From: Alopecurus myosuroides | Lineage: Eukaryota; Streptophyta; Magnoliopsida; Poales; Poaceae | Length of the DNA stretch: 64,000 bases | NCBI GenBank assembly: GCA_028641055.1 | Contig: CM054062.1 | Location: 24,188,536-24,252,535 of the forward strand | Direction of reading: 5' to 3' | Shown here: one piece after another, positions 43,547 through 56,200 of the stretch | Numbering within the stretch: the first letter of the stretch is position 1 | Layout of the letters: every line of letters starts with the position of its first letter | Position numbers and translations under genes: made by a program | The notes under the pieces: model-generated | The model's database searches: none | Seen by the model: only the letters and a program-made list of their open reading frames with translations | Told to the model about the DNA's origin: nothing

Positions 43547-46215
43547 GTTGTTTTCTATGCCTAGCTGAAAGGCGTTAAAGAAAAGCGATACCGGGAGACA
43601 ACCCGTTTTATTTCTATTTTTCAACCAGTTTTCCATTGTTTTCTTTTGTGTAATTTGCACCTGGGTGTTTTCTATTTTCTTGGAAACCCCTCTGTATCTT
43701 TTATTTTGTGTTCTTTTGAGCCAAGTAAAGCCTATAGCGGAAAGTTAAGACTATATTTCGTATTTCTGCGCAGGAAACAGATTTCTGGTGTCCACTGTTA
43801 AAATCGTATAAAATCACAGAAAATTCAAAATGATATGAGTTTTTTTGCGCGTAATCCTAGGATGTATACGCAACTTTTATTAGTTTATCGTTTTTTTATT
43901 TGAGCAACATAAGATTTTCGAAAAAAAACCATATTTATCTGCTGTCCTAATTTGACAGATTTCTGCCAATAATTGTATTTGCATCTTAACCTCTTTCTTT
44001 TGGTGTTCTTTTGAGAAAAAACGTTTTAAAAGAATTTGTGACATTAGCTAATGTGTTTGTGAGTGTTAGTCTTGTGTTTAAACTTAACCATGTGAATTTA
44101 TTATTTCGATTGCACTGACGTTGCTAACGAAGATTGTGAGAAGTTTGGTGTGAAGGAAGTTTTCAAAGGTCAAGAGAAGAGGATGATATGATGTGATCAA
44201 GAAAAGTGAAGAGCCTAAGCTTGGGGATTCCCCGGTGGTACATCCCAGCAAATTCCAAGAATACTCAAGCATATAAGCTTGGGGGTGCCCAAGGCATCCC
44301 CTTCTTCATCAACAAATTATCAGGTCACTTCTAGTGAAACTATATTTTTATTCGGTCACATCTTATGTGCTTTACTTGGAGCGTCTTTTATTTTTGCTTT
44401 CAGTTTGTTTTTATTTTTGCAATAATCTTGGTTGTACTCCAGCATTCTTTTATTGGAGAGTGACACGCTCCTCTTTTTCATGAGAATACTTTGTATTCTT
44501 TATCTTTGTCTGTCTGCTGCATTTATTTAGCTCCTGTTTTGCATGATTACTCTCATGTTTGCTTGTTGTATCATAAATAGTATTTTTGTTAAAACATAGC
44601 TCGTATGGTGTTTGTTGGGAAAATAAAACTGCTGCTTGAAGTATAATTTATAACAGTGCAAATAGAAGCTTGTATAGACTGTGGCTAGAACTTTTTAATG
44701 CCATGCTAAATGTTATTTTAGTTTTAAAGACTTGTGGTTATTGAGTAGCATGAATATCCTCAAATAGTTGAGATTGTTTAATATTCCTTAAAAGATTCAT
44801 GAGTTGTTCTTGTCATAGTAAAGCATAAATTTATCGTATCCTCTTTCGAATGTTTTATTTGGTTGGCTTGGCGCATGCTCACACCATGTTTATGACTATG
44901 AAGCAGTCACGAACAGCCTCCATGACCACTTAGTTTTTTAACTTGTTATACCGCTTATGCTTTAATTAATGATGTTTATGTCGCTATGCATGATTATGGA
45001 TCTTATGCTCTCTTAATTTGTCGCTCCACTCTTTTGCTAGCCTCCACCTGTACTGAGTATGAAAATCTACGCGTGCATCCAAACTCCCCAAAACGAAAGT
45101 TTTCCCATTGTGTCCACCATACCTATCTACATGTGGTATTTCACTGCCTCTCCAAGTAAATTTCTCATGTGTTACCTTTAAAACTTTCAAAATTACTCAT
45201 GTTTTGTGTTCTTGTTTTTTGCTCATGAGGACGTCAACGGAGAATCTTTATCTCACTTGTTGATTGGATCTCACACCCTGGACTAGTGGATTCATCCGCT
45301 TATCCAAATGATGGAAGAGCTGGCAGCGGGGTGCCCAGCCCCAAATTAATACAAACAAATTCTCTTCACTATTTTTGCCCCTGATTTATTAGTCAAAGCA
45401 TAATTATGTGAACAAAAGAGAAAGAGGGATGACCTTCTACACCAGTTGCGTCCTTCACATGGGAGACGCTCTTGTGAATTTAGTTGGCTTGTGACGTAAT
45501 GTATTGTATGTTTACCATTCGTTGACATTAACATACACCTCTCCTAAAATATAGACACTCCTCCATGGTATGTGATTGTTGGCAGGCACCCGAGGATTCG
45601 GTTAGCCATGGTTTGTGTAAGATGGATGGGAGGAGTGTCAAACTTTTAATACCTCTGTTTAATCAAATAAAAAGCTCTAGCACATGAGTGATCCCTGCTT
45701 CTCTCCGCAAAGGGACTTTATTTTACTTTTATGTTGAGTCTCCACCATCAAACTTTATGCACAGTTGAGAGAGCATTTTTCCATTCCGAGTTCTACGTGC
45801 ATTTTTCCCATAAACATCAATAATTGCTTCATAATATGATATTATTTGTTCTTAAATTATTTTCTCTAGTCTTCTTCGTGAACTTTGAAGGTGTTCTGGC
45901 ATTTATGTTTTGTCCCACTCTTAAGTACTAGCGAAATACCACTTTGCCATGCTTTCTCTATACCTGAAACAAACGTTTATCTTTCTTTGCATTATTATCC
46001 ATGATCCTTTATTTAAGATACTCTTCATGATGCAAAGTGATTGTTATTATTAAAGTTTTATTTATCATGTTTGTGTTTGAAGTTCTATGATCTAAGCATA
46101 ATATACTTTTACATTATAATGATCAAGTTTATGATAGTAGCATGTCACCTCAGAAATTATTGAGTTTTATCGTTTACCTACTCGAGGACGAGTAGGAACT
46201 AAGCTTGGGGATGAT
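43547..46215 (+). other. Long non-coding 3' internal region and PPT of the Athila-type element
   Basis: This 2.7 kb holds no convincing ORF. The decamer AAGCTTGGGG occurs three times: 44217-44226, 44275-44284 and, as part of the terminal PPT, 46201-46210. A hairpin-forming GGGGGTGCCC-AAGGCATCCCC lies at 44281-44301. An inverted repeat CTACTCG-AGGA-CGAGTAG lies at about 46179-46196. The part from about 45003 to 46215 is conserved in the second Athila-type element (62271-63340). Confidence 0.75.
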
Positions 46216-47733
46216 TGATACGTCTCCCCGTATCTATATTTTCTGATGCTCCATGATAATATTAGGCCAATTGCTACATGTTTTCTCCCTTCTTTATAGC
46301 ATTTTTACACGTTTTCCGGGACTAACCTATTAACAAGATGCCAAGTGACAGTTCCATGTTTTGTGTTGTTTTTAGTTTCAGAAAAGTTGTTTTGGAAATA
46401 TTCTCGGACTTGGACCCCACAAAGCCCGAAGTGCCTATTTTCCCCGGAAGCATCCAGAAGACCGAAGAGGAGTAGAAGAAAGGCACCAGGGGGGGCCACA
46501 CCGCCTATGCCCTTTCGCCTATTTATTCCCCCCGGATGGAAAACCCTAGGCACCTGATCAAATATCCCTGAAAAGTTCCGCAGCCGTTGTCGTCGTCAAC
46601 CCTAGACCAGGGGGTTCCGAAGCTGTCTCCTGGCACCCTACCGAAGAGGAAATCATCACCGGAGGCTTCTTCCTCACTATGCCCGCCTCCGGAGTGATGC
46701 TTGAGTAGTTCATCCTTGGATTACAGGTCCATAGCAGTAGCTAGATGGTTGTCTTGTCCTCATATGGCTCCATGTTTAGATCTCATGAGCTGCCTATCAT
46801 GATCGAGATTGATCTTATGTAATTCTATATGCTGTGTTTGTTGGGATCCGATGAATATTGAAATTATGCCAAGTTGATTATAGTCTTTATTGGATATGTT
46901 ATTTGTGATCTTGCATGCTTTCCGTTGCTAGTGGTTGCTCTGGCAAGTAGTTGCTAGTGACTCCAAGAGGGAGTATTTATGCAAGATAGTGGGTTCATGC
47001 CTCCTTTTCGTCTATGCTCGAGTGACAGAAACGTGACGGGCGAGGATGTGATATTCCCACTAGGGAGAAAACAGCGGTGTGAGTGCCCGCGTGTACAATC
47101 ATTGCTTACATTACACACATTGTTTAATGCAATTATCCGTTGCTTGCAACTTAATACCTAAGGGGGTTCGGATGATAACCTGAGGGTGGATTATTAGTCA
47201 TAGATGAAGTTGGATTACGTTCTATGTATATTGTTGTAATGCCCGCACTAAATAGCATAGTAGTCATCATGTCATAATGTGCACTACGGTGCAACCTTTA
47301 TTTTTCAATTGCCTAGTTGTAATTTGTTCACCCAGCATGCTATCTTTTATGGAGAGACACCACTAGTGAACCTATGAACCCGGTCCATTTTCTTACATTG
47401 TTAAACAAACCACTACAATTTCCTGCTTTCTTTACTTACTGCAAACATACACCATTTTCCACACTATACGTCTAATCTTTGTTTTCAGCAAGACTGGTGA
47501 GATTGAAAACCTCACTATACCGTTGGGACAAAGTATTTTGGTTGTGTTGTGTGCAGGTTCCGCGTTGTTGCTGACACCGGTGAGGTGCCATCACCACCGG
47601 TAGTTGCATCAACCTTCCAAATACCTCTTCCTCCTATTGTATAGATAACCTTGGTTCTTGACTAAGGGGAATTCTTACCGCTTGCTCATCAAACCCTCCT
47701 CTTGGGGTTTCCAACACACCATCGCAGGCATCA
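46216..47733 (+). repeat. 3' LTR of the Athila-type element (1,518 bp)
   Basis: It starts TGATACGTC right after the PPT and ends GGCATCA, followed by the AGGGG target duplication. It is about 65 bp shorter than the 5' LTR because of indels. Confidence 0.93.
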
Positions 47734-47738
47734 AGGGG

Positions 47739-50404
47739 ACCCTCCTCGGGTCCTAACTCTAGTCAATGATCTCTTGCAGGACTATGCTTCTGGTGGTTCT
47801 AAATGGATAATTGATAGTGGATGCACTAATCATATGACAGGAAGCAAAGAACTCGTGACAGAGTTGCACCCAAATACAAATGATGCGTCTGTCACCTATG
47901 GAGACAAGTCCAAGTCTAAGGTAACGGGCTTAGGCAAGGTTGTGATTGCTCCCGATGACACTATCGTGGATGTCATGCTTGTCCAATCCCTTGGATTCAA
48001 TTTACTTTTGGTTCGTTCTCTTGGGAAGATGTTTTTCTCCGTGCTCTTTGATGAAAATGTTGCGGTCCTTTTGAGGAGCAAGACTCTTGACGTCGCATAC
48101 CGGGGACATGTCGAAAATGAGTTGTTTATGGTGGACTTCCCGAAGTCTGTCAACTCTCAAGCGATGTGTCTTTTAGGAAATGCGGGTGTGAGGTGGTTGT
48201 GGCATCGCCGCTTATCTCATGTCAACATGAGAACTTTACAAAGTCTTCACACAGATGGCCTAATCCTCGGACTAAAAGAAAATGTTTCCTTTTCCAAAGT
48301 TCGCGTTTGTAGGTCATGTGTTGAAGTAAAGATGCATGATTCCCCTCACAAGAGCAAGAGCATTATCTCATCAAAGAGGATCTTGGAGCTTCTCCATGTT
48401 GATCTCTTTGGTGTCGAGCCTGAGGCAAGTCTTGGGGGAAATAAGTATTTCTTGGTGATTGTTGGTGACTATTAAAGATACACTTCGGTTTATTTCTTCA
48501 ATACAAAGAGTGAGACCCAACAAACCAACATCGACTTCTCCAATCAAGTGCGACGTCAACACAATGTCCCAATCATGGCTATTAGGAGTGATAATGGCAC
48601 CGATTTCAAGAACTACACTTTGAATGAGTTCCTTAGTGATGAGGGTATTCGACATCAATATTCTGCCGCATATACGCCTCAACAAAATGGTGTAGCCGAA
48701 AGGAAGAATCAGACTCTTATGGATATGGCAAGGACCATGTTGGCGGAGTATTCCTCTGCCCAATATTTATGGCCGAGCCCATATCCACCGCATGCCACTC
48801 CTCCAACCGCCTCTACATCCGCAAGGGCTTATACAAGACTCCATATGAGATCCTCACCGGCAACAAACCCAACATCCCATACTTCCGTGTTTTCGGTTGT
48901 AAGTGATTCTATTTGATAAAAGGTGTTTGTTGTCTAAATTCCAATATAAAACTATTAATGGTGTATTTGTTGGTTATAGTGTCGAATCCCACACATATAG
49001 AGTCGTTGGCAGAGCCTCGCGGATTGTCATAGAATCTTGTAGTGTGGTTTTAGAGGAAAATGATGGCTCCCAAGTGGCACAGTTTCATGTTTCTAATGTA
49101 GATGATGAAATGCCTCAAGAAGCCATACAAAGGATGGGTGTGGGATTTTTCGCCCCATTGAGGGACACCTTATGGCATCTAGAGAAGAGCTATGCTCTAC
49201 TCAAGTGGAACCCTCCTCTAAAATAGAATAAAAATCCAAGGATCCAAGTGATGCACCTACCGAAGAACAAGTTCAAGACCCTCATCTTACTGACCAAGTT
49301 ACTATGGAAGATGCAACCACTCCTATACTTCAAGCTAGTCAAGGTCAAGGCCAAGATCAACCTTCCTCGTCCTCCTCTCCTCAAGTTGAAGCAAGTGTTG
49401 AGGATGATGATGATCAATGCCAACAATTCGGTCAATACAAGGACCCAAATGATCAATATGATCAAGTGATTCCTCCTCGCAATAATGAGGAGATCAAAGC
49501 CCGTCATGCTAGAAGGATTAGAAGATATTTGAAGCGTATTGATGCATCCGACAACAAGGTCTTGGAAGATGTTCAAGCTAGAATATACAAAAGAAAGAAA
49601 TCGGCAAACTTTAGTGAGAATCAAGCTCACATATCCATGGTGGAACCAAGAAAAGTCTTTGAAGCTCTTGAGGACTCCGATTGGGTTGAAGCTATTCATG
49701 ATGAGCTCAATAACTTTGAGCGTAATAAAGTTTGGAAGCTAGTAGAGAAGCCTAAGGATTGCCACAATGTTATTAGCACTAAGTGGATATTCAAGAACAA
49801 GCAATATGATCATGGTATTTTCATAAGAAACAAGGAAAGATTGGTGGCTCAAGGATACACGCAAGTGGAAGGCATTGACTTTGATGAAACCTATGCTCCC
49901 GTGGCTCGCCTTGAGTCCTTTTGTATCATTCTTGCATATGCATCTTTGCATAATTTCAAATTGCAACAAATGGATGTAAAAAGTGCTTTTCTAAGTGGTC
50001 CACTAAAAGAGGAGGTATATGTTAAGAAACCTCCGGAGTTCGAGAACCTCAACTTCCCTAACCATGTCTACAAGCTTGATAAGACGCTCTATGGACTTAA
50101 ACAAGCACCACATGTGTGGTATGAGTATCTTAGAGAGTTGTTGGAAGACCGTGGGTTTGAAGTTGGGAAGATTGAACCCACCATTTTCACAAAGAGGGTA
50201 AAGGGAGAGCTTTTCATATTACAACTCTATGTGGATGATATTATATTTGGCTCAACTAACCAAGCTTTTAACAATGAGTTCTCAAAGCTTATGACTGACA
50301 TGTTTGAGATGTCCATGATGGGAGAGCTTAAATTCTTCCTTGGCTTTGAGATCAAGCAATTGGCTCATGATACTTTCATCTATCAAGCCAAGTATACCCA
50401 ATAC
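47739..50404 (+). pseudogene. SIRE-like pol: protease, integrase, reverse transcriptase (N-terminal)
   Basis: This is the middle part of the SIRE-like polyprotein. In order: protease with DSGCTNHMTG (about 47815); the integrase zinc region WHRRLSHVNM (about 48203); integrase core with HVDLFG, SDNGTDF and PQQNGVAERKN; then a linker and copia RT with KWIFKNK, GIDFDETYAPVAR, QMDVKSAFLSG and YVDDIIFGS (about 50230). There are stops (for example TAA at 48473-48475) and frame changes near 48780 and 49220. It ends where the BARE-like element inserted; the last five bases, AATAC, are that element's target duplication. Confidence 0.92.
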
Positions 50405-52058
50405 TGAAGGGAATATGCCCGAGAGGCAATAATAAAGTGTTTATTATGTTATTCCTTGTTTATGATAGATGTTTATTTCTCATGCTAGAATTGTATTAAC
50501 CGGAAACGTTGATACATGTGTGATTAATAAACAAACCAACGTTCCTAGTGAAGCCTCTCTTTTAACTAGCCCATTGATTAAACAGATGATCAAGGTTTCC
50601 TGATCATGAACATTGGATGTTGTTGATAATGGGGTCATGTCATTAGGAGAATGACATGATGAACTTAAACCCTAACTAAGTATAACAATACGATCAAGTC
50701 ATTTAGTTTTGTTGTTATGTCTTACATTCGGAGTAACATTATTCCTTAGACCATGAGATCATGTTAATCACTAATACCGAAAGAATACTTTGATGACATC
50801 AAACGTCACACCGTAAAAGGGTGACTATAAAGGTGGCATTGGATATTCGGAAAGTGTTAGTTGAAGCTCATGGATCAAGAATGGGATTTGTCCATCCAAT
50901 ATGACGGATAGATATACTCAGGGCCCTCTCGGTGATATCACATCGACACCGCTTGCAAGCAAGTGATTTGATCACTAGGATGTTATATCACGGGAACGAG
51001 AAAAGAGTACTTGTCGGATAACGAGATCGAACAAGGTATAGTGGATACCGATGATCGGATCTCGGACAAGTAATATATCGCGAGACAAAGGGAAATCGTT
51101 ACAACGTTGAAAGGTTCACACGATCACGAGAGTCATCGTTGAATATATAGGAGTCATCACGGATTTCCAGATCCCGCTGTTGATTATTGATCGGAGAGGA
51201 GTCTCGATCATGTCTATAATATTCACGAACCGTAGGGAGACACACTTAAGGTTTGATGAAGCGTTAGAGAGGATACGGAATGCCGAAGAATATTTTGGAC
51301 AGCTCCGGAATTGTTTCGGGGAAAATTGAAATAGTTCAAGGGGTTTTTCATCGAATGGTTGTTAATAGAATTAACAAATGGTTCGAGGTGCTGCATGCAA
51401 ATGTTTGTTAATGGAATTAACAAATATAAATAAAGAAATAAAAATGTTTTATTTATTTATTAAAGAAAAACCTTTAGATTTTCCAAGTGGGAAATTATGG
51501 AAATATGAGTGGGTTTGAGTGGAGCTTCCACTCACATGAAGAGAGGAAGGGGTGGGGGAACCCATGGCTGGCCGCACCCCCCCTTTGGGCTGCCTCCCCC
51601 TCCCCTATAAAAGGAGGGTGAGGGCTCTCTCTTCTCCGCACACTTGCTCACACATTTTCCCTTCCATCCGCTGCTCCATTCCATGGTCTCCGGCTTGGTG
51701 AAGCCCTGACCGTGGGATTCTTCACCACCACCACGCCGTCGTGCTGCTGGAATTCCGGAGGGATCCTCTACTTCCGCAACCCGCTGGAACGAGGGAACGG
51801 AAGTCTTCATCGAGCTGAACGTGTGACCGATTATGGAGGCACCGCCGGATTGCGGTGCTCTTCTTCTCGCTCGGGATCGGCGTGAGAACGACTACGCCAA
51901 CAACGAGATCTTTTCTCGTACCACTTAGAGTCTTCGAGGGTATGTTATCTCAAGACTCTCTTTCTCCCCGTTGCCTTTCATCTCATAGATTAGATCTTGG
52001 CCATTTGGGTTTATCGCGTGTAGGAAATTTTTTGTTTTCTATGCTACGTTCCCCTTCA
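50405..52058 (+). repeat. 5' LTR of the BARE-like element (1,654 bp)
   Basis: It runs TGAAGGGAATATG...CCCCTTCA. A TATA box (TATAAAAG, 51606-51613) lies between a C-rich tract and a CTCTCTCTTCTCC start-like region, placing the likely transcription start near 51640. Confidence 0.95.
51606..51613 (+). promoter_or_regulatory. TATA box of the BARE-like 5' LTR
   Basis: TATAAAAG followed 30 nt later by a CT-rich stretch is typical of grass promoters. The same box is at 58473-58480 in the 3' LTR. Confidence 0.75.
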
Positions 52059-52059
52059 G

Positions 52060-52072
52060 TGGTATCCGAGCC
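52060..52072 (+). other. Primer-binding site of the BARE-like element
   Basis: TGGTATCCGAGCC, one nucleotide inside the LTR, is the tRNA-Met type site with C in place of A at position 8. Confidence 0.85.
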
Positions 52073-53251
52073 GGATCTATGCGTAGATGAATTGTACGGG
52101 TAGAACACATAGGAGTATGTGGGCGTTGATGATCATGTTTTTGTCTCTTTGAGTATTTTATGATCTTAGTGGCATAGTAGGATGAAGCGGCCCGGACTAA
52201 CTTTACATGTCCACATACATGAGACTTGTTCCACAACTGACATGCAACTTGAATAGCATAAGTGGCTTGCGGGTGTCGGTTTCTCCTACTATAGTTAAGA
52301 TCTAATCTACAAAGGGTTGTTAAAAAAAATATGTTTTATCAACGTTGTGGTTCTTGTACGTAGATATGAACGGTTCTATCCTTGTAAGCCCAAAGCCACG
52401 TAAAATATGCAAAAATAAATTAGAGGCATCTAACTTGTTTTTGCAGGGCATGTGATGTGATATGGTAAAAGTTACAAACGTTATGTATGAGATGATATCT
52501 TTTGTAAATTATTGACATACCGGCTGGAGCCATATGGTTGTCTTATTTTATGGCATGCGTGTTGTATGTCATATCCATGTGATATGTTGTAATGGACAAT
52601 CAAGATGGAGGTGCCACGGACCTTGGTGCCACGCCGGTGGAATGATGGAGATCATACCTTGATGCACAAGATGGAGATCAAGTGCAAGAAGGACCATATC
52701 ATATCACATTATCCATGCATGTGATGTTTATCCTTTTATGCATCTTATTTTGCTTAGATCGCGACGGTAGCATTATAAGATGATCCCTCTCACTTAATAT
52801 CAAGATAATAATGTGTTCTTCCTTAAAGTATGCACCGTTAAGAAAGTTCGTCGTTTCGAGACACCACGTGATGATCGGGTGTGATAGACTCAACGTTCGC
52901 ATACAACGGGTGTTTTCAAGCCTAGCATGTACATACATGGCCTTGAAACACATGCAATACTACGGTTCTACTTGGCGAGCCTAGCATGTACATACATGGC
53001 CTCGGAACACGTAACCGAAAGGTAAAGCATGAGTCATATGAATGATATGATGAACATGTTGATGTTCGCCTTTGCAACTACACCGTCTCACGTGATGATC
53101 GGTTTTGGTGTAGTGAATTTGGTTCGTGTAATCACTAAAGACAACTAAGAGGGATGTTGTTTTTGAGTGGAAGTTCATGGGATAATTTTAGAATTAACTT
53201 GAACTTAATTTAAACATAGTCTAAATAGTCTTTGCAAATATGTTGTAGATC
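52073..53251 (+). other. Leader of the BARE-like element
   Basis: About 1.2 kb without a convincing ORF lies between PBS and gag, as in other BARE-like elements. It contains two copies of GCCTAGCATGTACATACATG about 60 bp apart (52919 and 52979) and two of CACGTGATGATCGG (52865 and 53089), which may be packaging or dimerisation structures. Confidence 0.6.
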
Positions 53252-56200
53252 ATGGCACCACCTACCTTCAATTTCAATATGTTCATGGAGAAAGAGAAAT
53301 TAGCGAACAATGGAAGCAACTTTACCAACTGGGCACTTAACATGAGGATTCTCCTCACCGCTTGCAAGAAGCTATATGTGCTTGATGCACCTCTAGGTGA
53401 CCAGCCCGCTGCTGATGCTTCTGATGAAGATAAAAAATGTTTATCTGACTCAACAAGAAGACCACAGTATAGTTCACTTCGGCATCCTCTATGGATTAGA
53501 GCCAGAGCTGCGAAAACGTTTCGAGAACAGCACTGCTTATGCCACAATGGGAGAATTGAAAATGATTTTCGATACCCATGCCGCAGTTGAGAGTTATGAC
53601 GCTTCAGAAAAGTTCTTTAGCTGCATGATGGAAGAGAACAACTCCGTTAGTGAGCACGTACTCAAAATGTCTGCGTACGCTGATAAGCTCATAGCCTTGG
53701 GAATATCGATTCCCATTGAGCTAGGGATACATCATGTTCTCCAATCTCTGCCACCTAGTTACAAGAACTTCGTGATGAACTATAATATGCAGAGCATGAA
53801 GAAGTCTCTTCCTGAGCTTCTCTCGATGCTTAAAACTGCTGAAGTGGAGATCAAGAAAGAACATCAAGTGTTGATGATCAATAAGACCACTGGTTTCAAG
53901 AAAGGCAAGAAAGGCAAGCCAAGGGTAAACTTCAAGAAGGGTGGCAAATCTGTTGCTACTGCTGAGAAGAAAACCAGGCATGGCCCTAAGCCTGAGACTG
54001 AGTGTTTCTATTGCAAGGGTACTGGCCACTGAAAGCGCAATTGCCCCAAGTATCTGGCAGATAAGAAGGCCGGCAAAGTGAACAAAGGTATATATGATAT
54101 ACTTGTTATTGATGTGTACCTTACTAGTACTCGCAGTAGCACCTGGGTATTTGATACTGGTTCGGTTGCTCACATATGTAACTCGAAACATGAGTTGCAG
54201 AATAAGCGACCACTATCAAAGGATGAGGTGACGATGCGCGTCGGCAATGGATCAAGAGTTGACGTGATCGCCGTCGGGACGCTACCTCTACGTCTACCAT
54301 CGGGATTAGTTATAAACCTCAATAAATGTTATTTGGTGCCCGCATTAAGCATGAATATCGTTTCTGGATCTTGCTTAATGCGGGACGGTTATTCCTTTAA
54401 GTCCGAGAACAATGGTTGTTCGATTTATATGAATAATATCTTTTATGGTCATGCACCTGAGAAGAATGGTTTATTTCTTTTGAATCTTTATAATGTTGAT
54501 ACACATATTTATAATGTGAATGCCAAAAGAATTAAGTTAAATGATGATATTGCTACTTATTTGTGGCATTGCCGCTTAGGTCATATTGGTGTTAAACGCA
54601 TGAAGAAGCTCCATTCCGATGGACTCTTAGAATCACTTGATTATGAATCATTTGAAACATGTGAACCATGCCTTATGGGAAAGATGACTAGAACCCCGTT
54701 TTCAGGATCTATGGAACGGGCGACAGACTTACTGGAAATCATACATACTGATGTATGTGGACCAATGAGTGTATCGGCGCGCGGTGGATATCGTTATTTT
54801 GTCACTTTCACAGATGATTTGAGTAGATATGGGTATATTTACTTAATGAAACACAAATCTGAAACGTTTGAAAAGTTCAAAGAATTTTAGTGTGAAGTTG
54901 AAAATCATCGTAACAGAAAGATTAAATTTCTACGGTCTGATCGTGGAGGTGAATATCTAAGTTACGAGTTCGGCATGCATATGAAACAATGTGGAATAGT
55001 TTCACAACTCACACCTGCCGGAACACCACAGCGAAATGGTGTTTCCGAACGTCGTAATCGTACTTTATTAGATATGGTTCGATCTATGATGTCTCTTACA
55101 GATTTGCCACTATCGTTTTGGGGTTATGCACTAGAGACCGTTGCATTCACTTTAAATAGGGCACCATCTAAATCCGTTGAAACGACGCCGTATGAATTAT
55201 GATTTGGAAACAAACCTAAGCTGTCATTTCTAAAAGTTTGGGGATGCGATGTTTATGTGAAGAAGCTTCAACCTGATAAACTCGAACCCAAAGCGGAAAA
55301 ATGCGTCTTCATAGGATACCCTAAAGAAACAATAGGGTACACCTTCTATCACAGATCCGAAGGCAAGATTTTTGTTGCCAAGAATGGATCCTTTTTGGAG
55401 AAGGAGTTTCTCTCGAAATGTGTGAATAGTAGGAAGGTAGAACTCGACGAGGTTATTGAACCTTCTCTTCTTGGAATGGCGAGTAGCGCAGCGCCGGAAG
55501 TTGTTCCGGAGCCGACCCCGTAAGATGAAGAGAGAGTTAATGATCAAGATCATGAAACTCCAATAGAGGAAACTACCGCACCTCGCAGGTCAACTAGGGA
55601 GCGTGCAGCTCCTGAACTATACGGAGATCCCGTATTAAACTTCATGGTAGATGGAGGTGATGAACCTGCGACATATGAGGAAGCGATGATGAGCCCAGAT
55701 TCCAACAAATGGCTTGAAGCCATGAAATCCGAAATAGGATCCATGTACGAAAACCAAGTTTGGACTTTGGTGGATTTGCCCAATGACCGCAAGGCCGTTG
55801 AGAACAAATGGATCTTTAAAAAGAAAACTGACGCTGATGGTAATGTGATCGTCTATAAAGCTCGACTTGTCGCAAAAGGTTCCCGACAAATTCAAGGAGT
55901 TGACTATGATGAGACTTTATCACCAGTAGCGATGCTGAAGTCAGTTAGGATTATGTTAGCAGTTGCTGCATTTTTCGATTATGAAATATGACAGATGGAT
56001 GTCAAAACGGCGTTCCTTAATGGTGACATTGAGGAAGAGTTGTATACGATGCAACCCAAAGGTTTTGTTGATCCTAAGGATGCTGACAAGGTGTGTAAGC
56101 TTCAACGTTCCATTTATGTACTGAAGCAAGCATCCCGGAGTTGGAACCTCCGTTTTGATAAGGTGATCAAAGGTTTTGGATTTTTCCAAACATACGGAGA

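Larger units (their letters stand above)
39695..47733 (+). mobile_element. Athila-type Ty3/gypsy element, gag-protease only (non-autonomous)
   Basis: The LTRs 39695-41277 and 46216-47733 start TGAT and end ATCA, and AGGGG flanks both sides (39690-39694 and 47734-47738). The decayed tRNA-Asp-like PBS and Gag type fit the Athila lineage. Gag and protease are recognisable, but the remaining 2.7 kb before the 3' LTR has no RT, RNase H or integrase. The element must therefore have moved using proteins from another copy. The LTRs differ by several percent by eye and the coding part has stops and shifts, so it is older than the other two insertions in the SIRE element. Confidence 0.9.

Noticed and set aside
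43547..46215. A hidden envelope-like gene in the Athila-type element
   Set aside because: Only ORFs under 70 codons are present and none has a signal or membrane segment pattern that holds in both copies.
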